A stretch of 64,000 nt of DNA, from positions 434,001 to 498,000 of the forward strand of contig JAIUNV010000001.1 of assembly GCA_020161435.1 (NCBI GenBank), given 5' to 3'. Below are positions 62,901 to 64,000 of this stretch, one piece after another. The notes beneath the pieces are model-generated. The model saw only the letters and a list, made by a program, of their open reading frames with translations. It searched no databases and was not told where the DNA came from. This stretch comes from Bacteroidota bacterium (GTDB taxonomy: Bacteria > Bacteroidota > Bacteroidia > Chitinophagales > Chitinophagaceae). The translations under genes and the position numbers were made by a program. Numbering within the stretch: position 1 is the stretch's first letter; each line of letters opens with the position of its first letter.

Positions 62901-63107
62901 AATTTGCCTCAGTCTTTACTGAGCAAAGCAAAAATCAGCAGTGCCCGTTTCTATGTATCTGGCAATAACCTGTTGATTTTGACCAAATATCCTGGTCCAG
63001 ATCCTGAAGTATCATCAAACGGTACTGGTAGCACCAACCAGGGTGTAGACCGTAACTCCGTAGGTAATGCTCGTACAATCACCCTCGGTGTAAACATTGG
63101 GTTCTAA
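59979..63107 (+). CDS. SusC/RagA TonB-dependent transporter (no STN domain)
   Basis: A 1042-aa outer-membrane importer. Signal peptide (ending MALAQ), carboxypeptidase-regulatory-like domain (about 22-95, VTGKVTDSKDGTGLAGVTV), LDEVVVVGYGTQKRKDITGNIA, plug with SIDISKDAAASAIYGSRAANGVIFV, and barrel ending in LGVNIGF. No STN domain. It is clearly different from the SusC 2 kb upstream, so its glycan is probably different too. It is followed 14 nt later by a SusD gene. Confidence 0.96.
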   Translation: MRKIALACMCLCWSIMALAQGKTVTGKVTDSKDGTGLAGVTVAVSGGAGTKTENGGAYSVTVPANAKSLTFSFVGYETVTLPIPANGVLNVALAVAENKLDEVVVVGYGTQKRKDITGNIASVAGQEVANRPVQSFEQSLGGRAAGVQISIPNGVLNNPPVIRVRGTNSISLSSQPLIVIDGVPVFSGDASGTDAAGNALASINPNDIESIDISKDAAASAIYGSRAANGVIFVTTKRGKTGKAKVSLDSWVGFSKVFGLPNILNAQQYTDYKNEALQNQGTFNANTNAFYLTNGPDGKPINTNWYDYVYRTGIQHSHTVNVSGANDATRYYFSAGVTDQSGIIKRNDFRRISMLGNFDTKVGKMLTIGGKIQYSNELNEAAASSGSIPGAAFATAGLGRVPLITAPNVAPFNNDGTYNVNGTFIGVMNNRVGQVGFNNPAIALDLNRSNSENNRFLGNLFAELRPLSGLAIRTQYSVDYLNTENEIYLSPLSGEGFGNNGSATSSFANRKNWVWTTTAQYDFKVSSAHNFSVLGGVEQQRVTAKSFGLNRIQVNDPNFTNIQGGWATPNTAGLGIGERYLVSEFGRLNYNYDKKYFISANIRRDGASQLGSDRKYGTFWGVSAGWEIANENFWATSKLSSIFSSMKLRGSYGRVGNIAGLGDFASLSTFGSGLYGQTGTLVFNQVGNNLLGWETSNKLDIGLNFGFMNDRITAELSYYNNDVDGLILNVPAPPSAGMPSSVPTNVGTMYNRGIEMAVNAQVIRKKNFSWSSSFNFNFNENEVTSLAPGLNRVLSATSGLETVNITVPGSPVGSLFVTRTAGVDPATGRRIFINSQGRQVFYQFRAASGFNFEYADGTRAPNVSSADAVVYKNTNPRFVGGWDNTFNFGNFSLNTLFTYQAGFYVYWGTYAGLRDQRFWNNSTDVLRRWQKPGDQTDMPKPYFGDNVSNGSSFPLDVNVFKGDFIKLRTAQLSYNLPQSLLSKAKISSARFYVSGNNLLILTKYPGPDPEVSSNGTGSTNQGVDRNSVGNARTITLGVNIGF

Positions 63108-63121
63108 TTTTTAATTACAAA

Positions 63122-64000
63122 ATGATGAAGATGAAAAGGATATTATTCAACATAGCAGCAGCCACTGTTCTGTTCCAGTTGGCTTCTTGCAAAAAAGACG
63201 AGTTCCTGAACCCGGTGCCTACCAATCAGATTTCTGATCTCTCGGCATTCGACAGCGATCTCCGCATTGAAGGACAGGTTAAAGCACTCTATGCTACCAT
63301 TAAAAACGCTGGTTTGTATGGCGGCCGACTCCAGGTGTTCAACGACATCCGTGGTGTTGATTTTGTAAACGAAAGAACCAACGTGGTTACCGGCTTCGAC
63401 GTGTACAACTACGGCCCTGCCAACAGTTCTGGCAACAGCGTAGAAGCTGTATGGAGCCGTGCTTACTACGCTATTAACCTGGCCAACGTATTTCTGGCCG
63501 GTATGGATTCAAAAGGAGAATCTGTAGTAGGTGCCACCAAAGCGAATGCTTACCGTGCCGAAGCTCGTTTGGTTCGTGCCATGTGCTACCATGCCATGTT
63601 AAACCTGTATGCCCGCCCATTTTGGGATGGCAACGGTTCTAAACCCGGTTTGCCTTTGCGCTTAACACCAAACACTGGTAGCTCCAACTTCGATATGGCC
63701 CGGAATACAGTAGCAGAAGTGTACACGCAAATTTTGAATGACCTGAACTTTGCTGAAACCAACCTGCCATTGACCAATGCCAATGCTACTCAAAATGTGA
63801 TTCGTGCACACAAAAACACAGCAATCGCTTTGAAAGTAAGAGTATTGCTGGGCATGCGTCGTTATGCTGATGTAATAACAGAAGCCAACAAGCTGGTACC
63901 TGCTACCGCTCCGTTTGTAGCGCCAACTGGTGTACGTCATGCGTTGAACGCTTCATTTAATACCACATTTACCAACTACACTACAGTAGAAAGTATTCTG
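63122..64000 (+). CDS. SusD/RagB lipoprotein, cut by the window end
   Basis: The first 293 codons of a SusD-family lipoprotein are present (signal peptide with LASC lipobox, Cys23), and the frame is still open at 64000. The helix KANAYRAEARLVRAMCYHAMLNLYARPFW is the usual SusD signature. It begins 14 nt after the third SusC and is its partner. ATG 63122, 63125 and 63131 are all possible starts. Confidence 0.93.
   Translation, partial: MMKMKRILFNIAAATVLFQLASCKKDEFLNPVPTNQISDLSAFDSDLRIEGQVKALYATIKNAGLYGGRLQVFNDIRGVDFVNERTNVVTGFDVYNYGPANSSGNSVEAVWSRAYYAINLANVFLAGMDSKGESVVGATKANAYRAEARLVRAMCYHAMLNLYARPFWDGNGSKPGLPLRLTPNTGSSNFDMARNTVAEVYTQILNDLNFAETNLPLTNANATQNVIRAHKNTAIALKVRVLLGMRRYADVITEANKLVPATAPFVAPTGVRHALNASFNTTFTNYTTVESIL

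Overview
The window looks like chromosome from a free-living Bacteroidota bacterium, most likely family Chitinophagaceae. The signs are three SusC/SusD pairs, an ECF sigma factor with a FecR/DUF4974 anti-sigma factor, Bacteroidota-type -7 promoter boxes (TAnnTTTG), little Shine-Dalgarno sequence, and family-specific genes (DUF4834, DUF2911, TIGR02757, a GH9-deacetylase fusion). No rRNA, CRISPR array, phage or complete insertion sequence is visible.

Layout. 0-0.9 kb: a CAU-anticodon tRNA and a GIY-YIG nuclease gene, followed by a partial duplication that left half a tRNA (broken by an 18-nt palindrome) and a headless nuclease. 1.0-28.7 kb: one long rightward polysaccharide utilization locus (PUL): sigma factor, FecR, SusC with an STN signalling domain, SusD, LamG lipoprotein, FG-GAP/ASPIC lipoprotein, two GH30, a GH144-type endoglucanase, GMC oxidoreductase, a GxxExxY protein inside a repeat cluster, GH43, SGNH esterase, GH3, glycerophosphodiester phosphodiesterase (GDPD), GH3, alpha/beta-hydrolase and HAD phosphatase. 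28.8-37.6 kb: housekeeping (DUF4834, rimP-nusA-infB, CorC-like protein, tag, tatC, rpiB). 37.6-54.8 kb: mixed metabolic and envelope genes on both strands (TPR protein, CoA-transferase, DUF2911, lipoprotein carbonic anhydrase, cystathionine gamma-synthase/lyase family enzyme, YceI-porin-YceI cluster, fatty acid hydroxylase, GH9-deacetylase fusion, FAA hydrolase, recO, RND/MMPL exporter). 54.9-64 kb: two further SusC/SusD pairs without STN domains; the last SusD runs off the window.

How the genes fit. The first PUL reads as a self-regulated beta-glucan system. SusC would sense ligand through its STN domain, FecR would release the sigma factor, surface lipoproteins would bind and cut the glucan, and periplasmic GH3 enzymes would finish it. 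The combination of a GH144-type enzyme (family known for beta-1,2-glucan), GH30 (family includes beta-1,6-glucanases), GH3, an exported GDPD and two exported esterase-like hydrolases would suit a beta-1,2/beta-1,6-glucan carrying glycerophosphate and acyl groups. That is the chemistry of the osmoregulated periplasmic glucans of Gram-negative bacteria. This substrate is inferred from gene content only and is the most interesting hypothesis in the window.

Limits: domain boundaries are by eye, no database search was possible, and start codons were chosen from signal peptides, homologous N-termini and promoter or SD position. Positions 1-128 hold nothing I can support.
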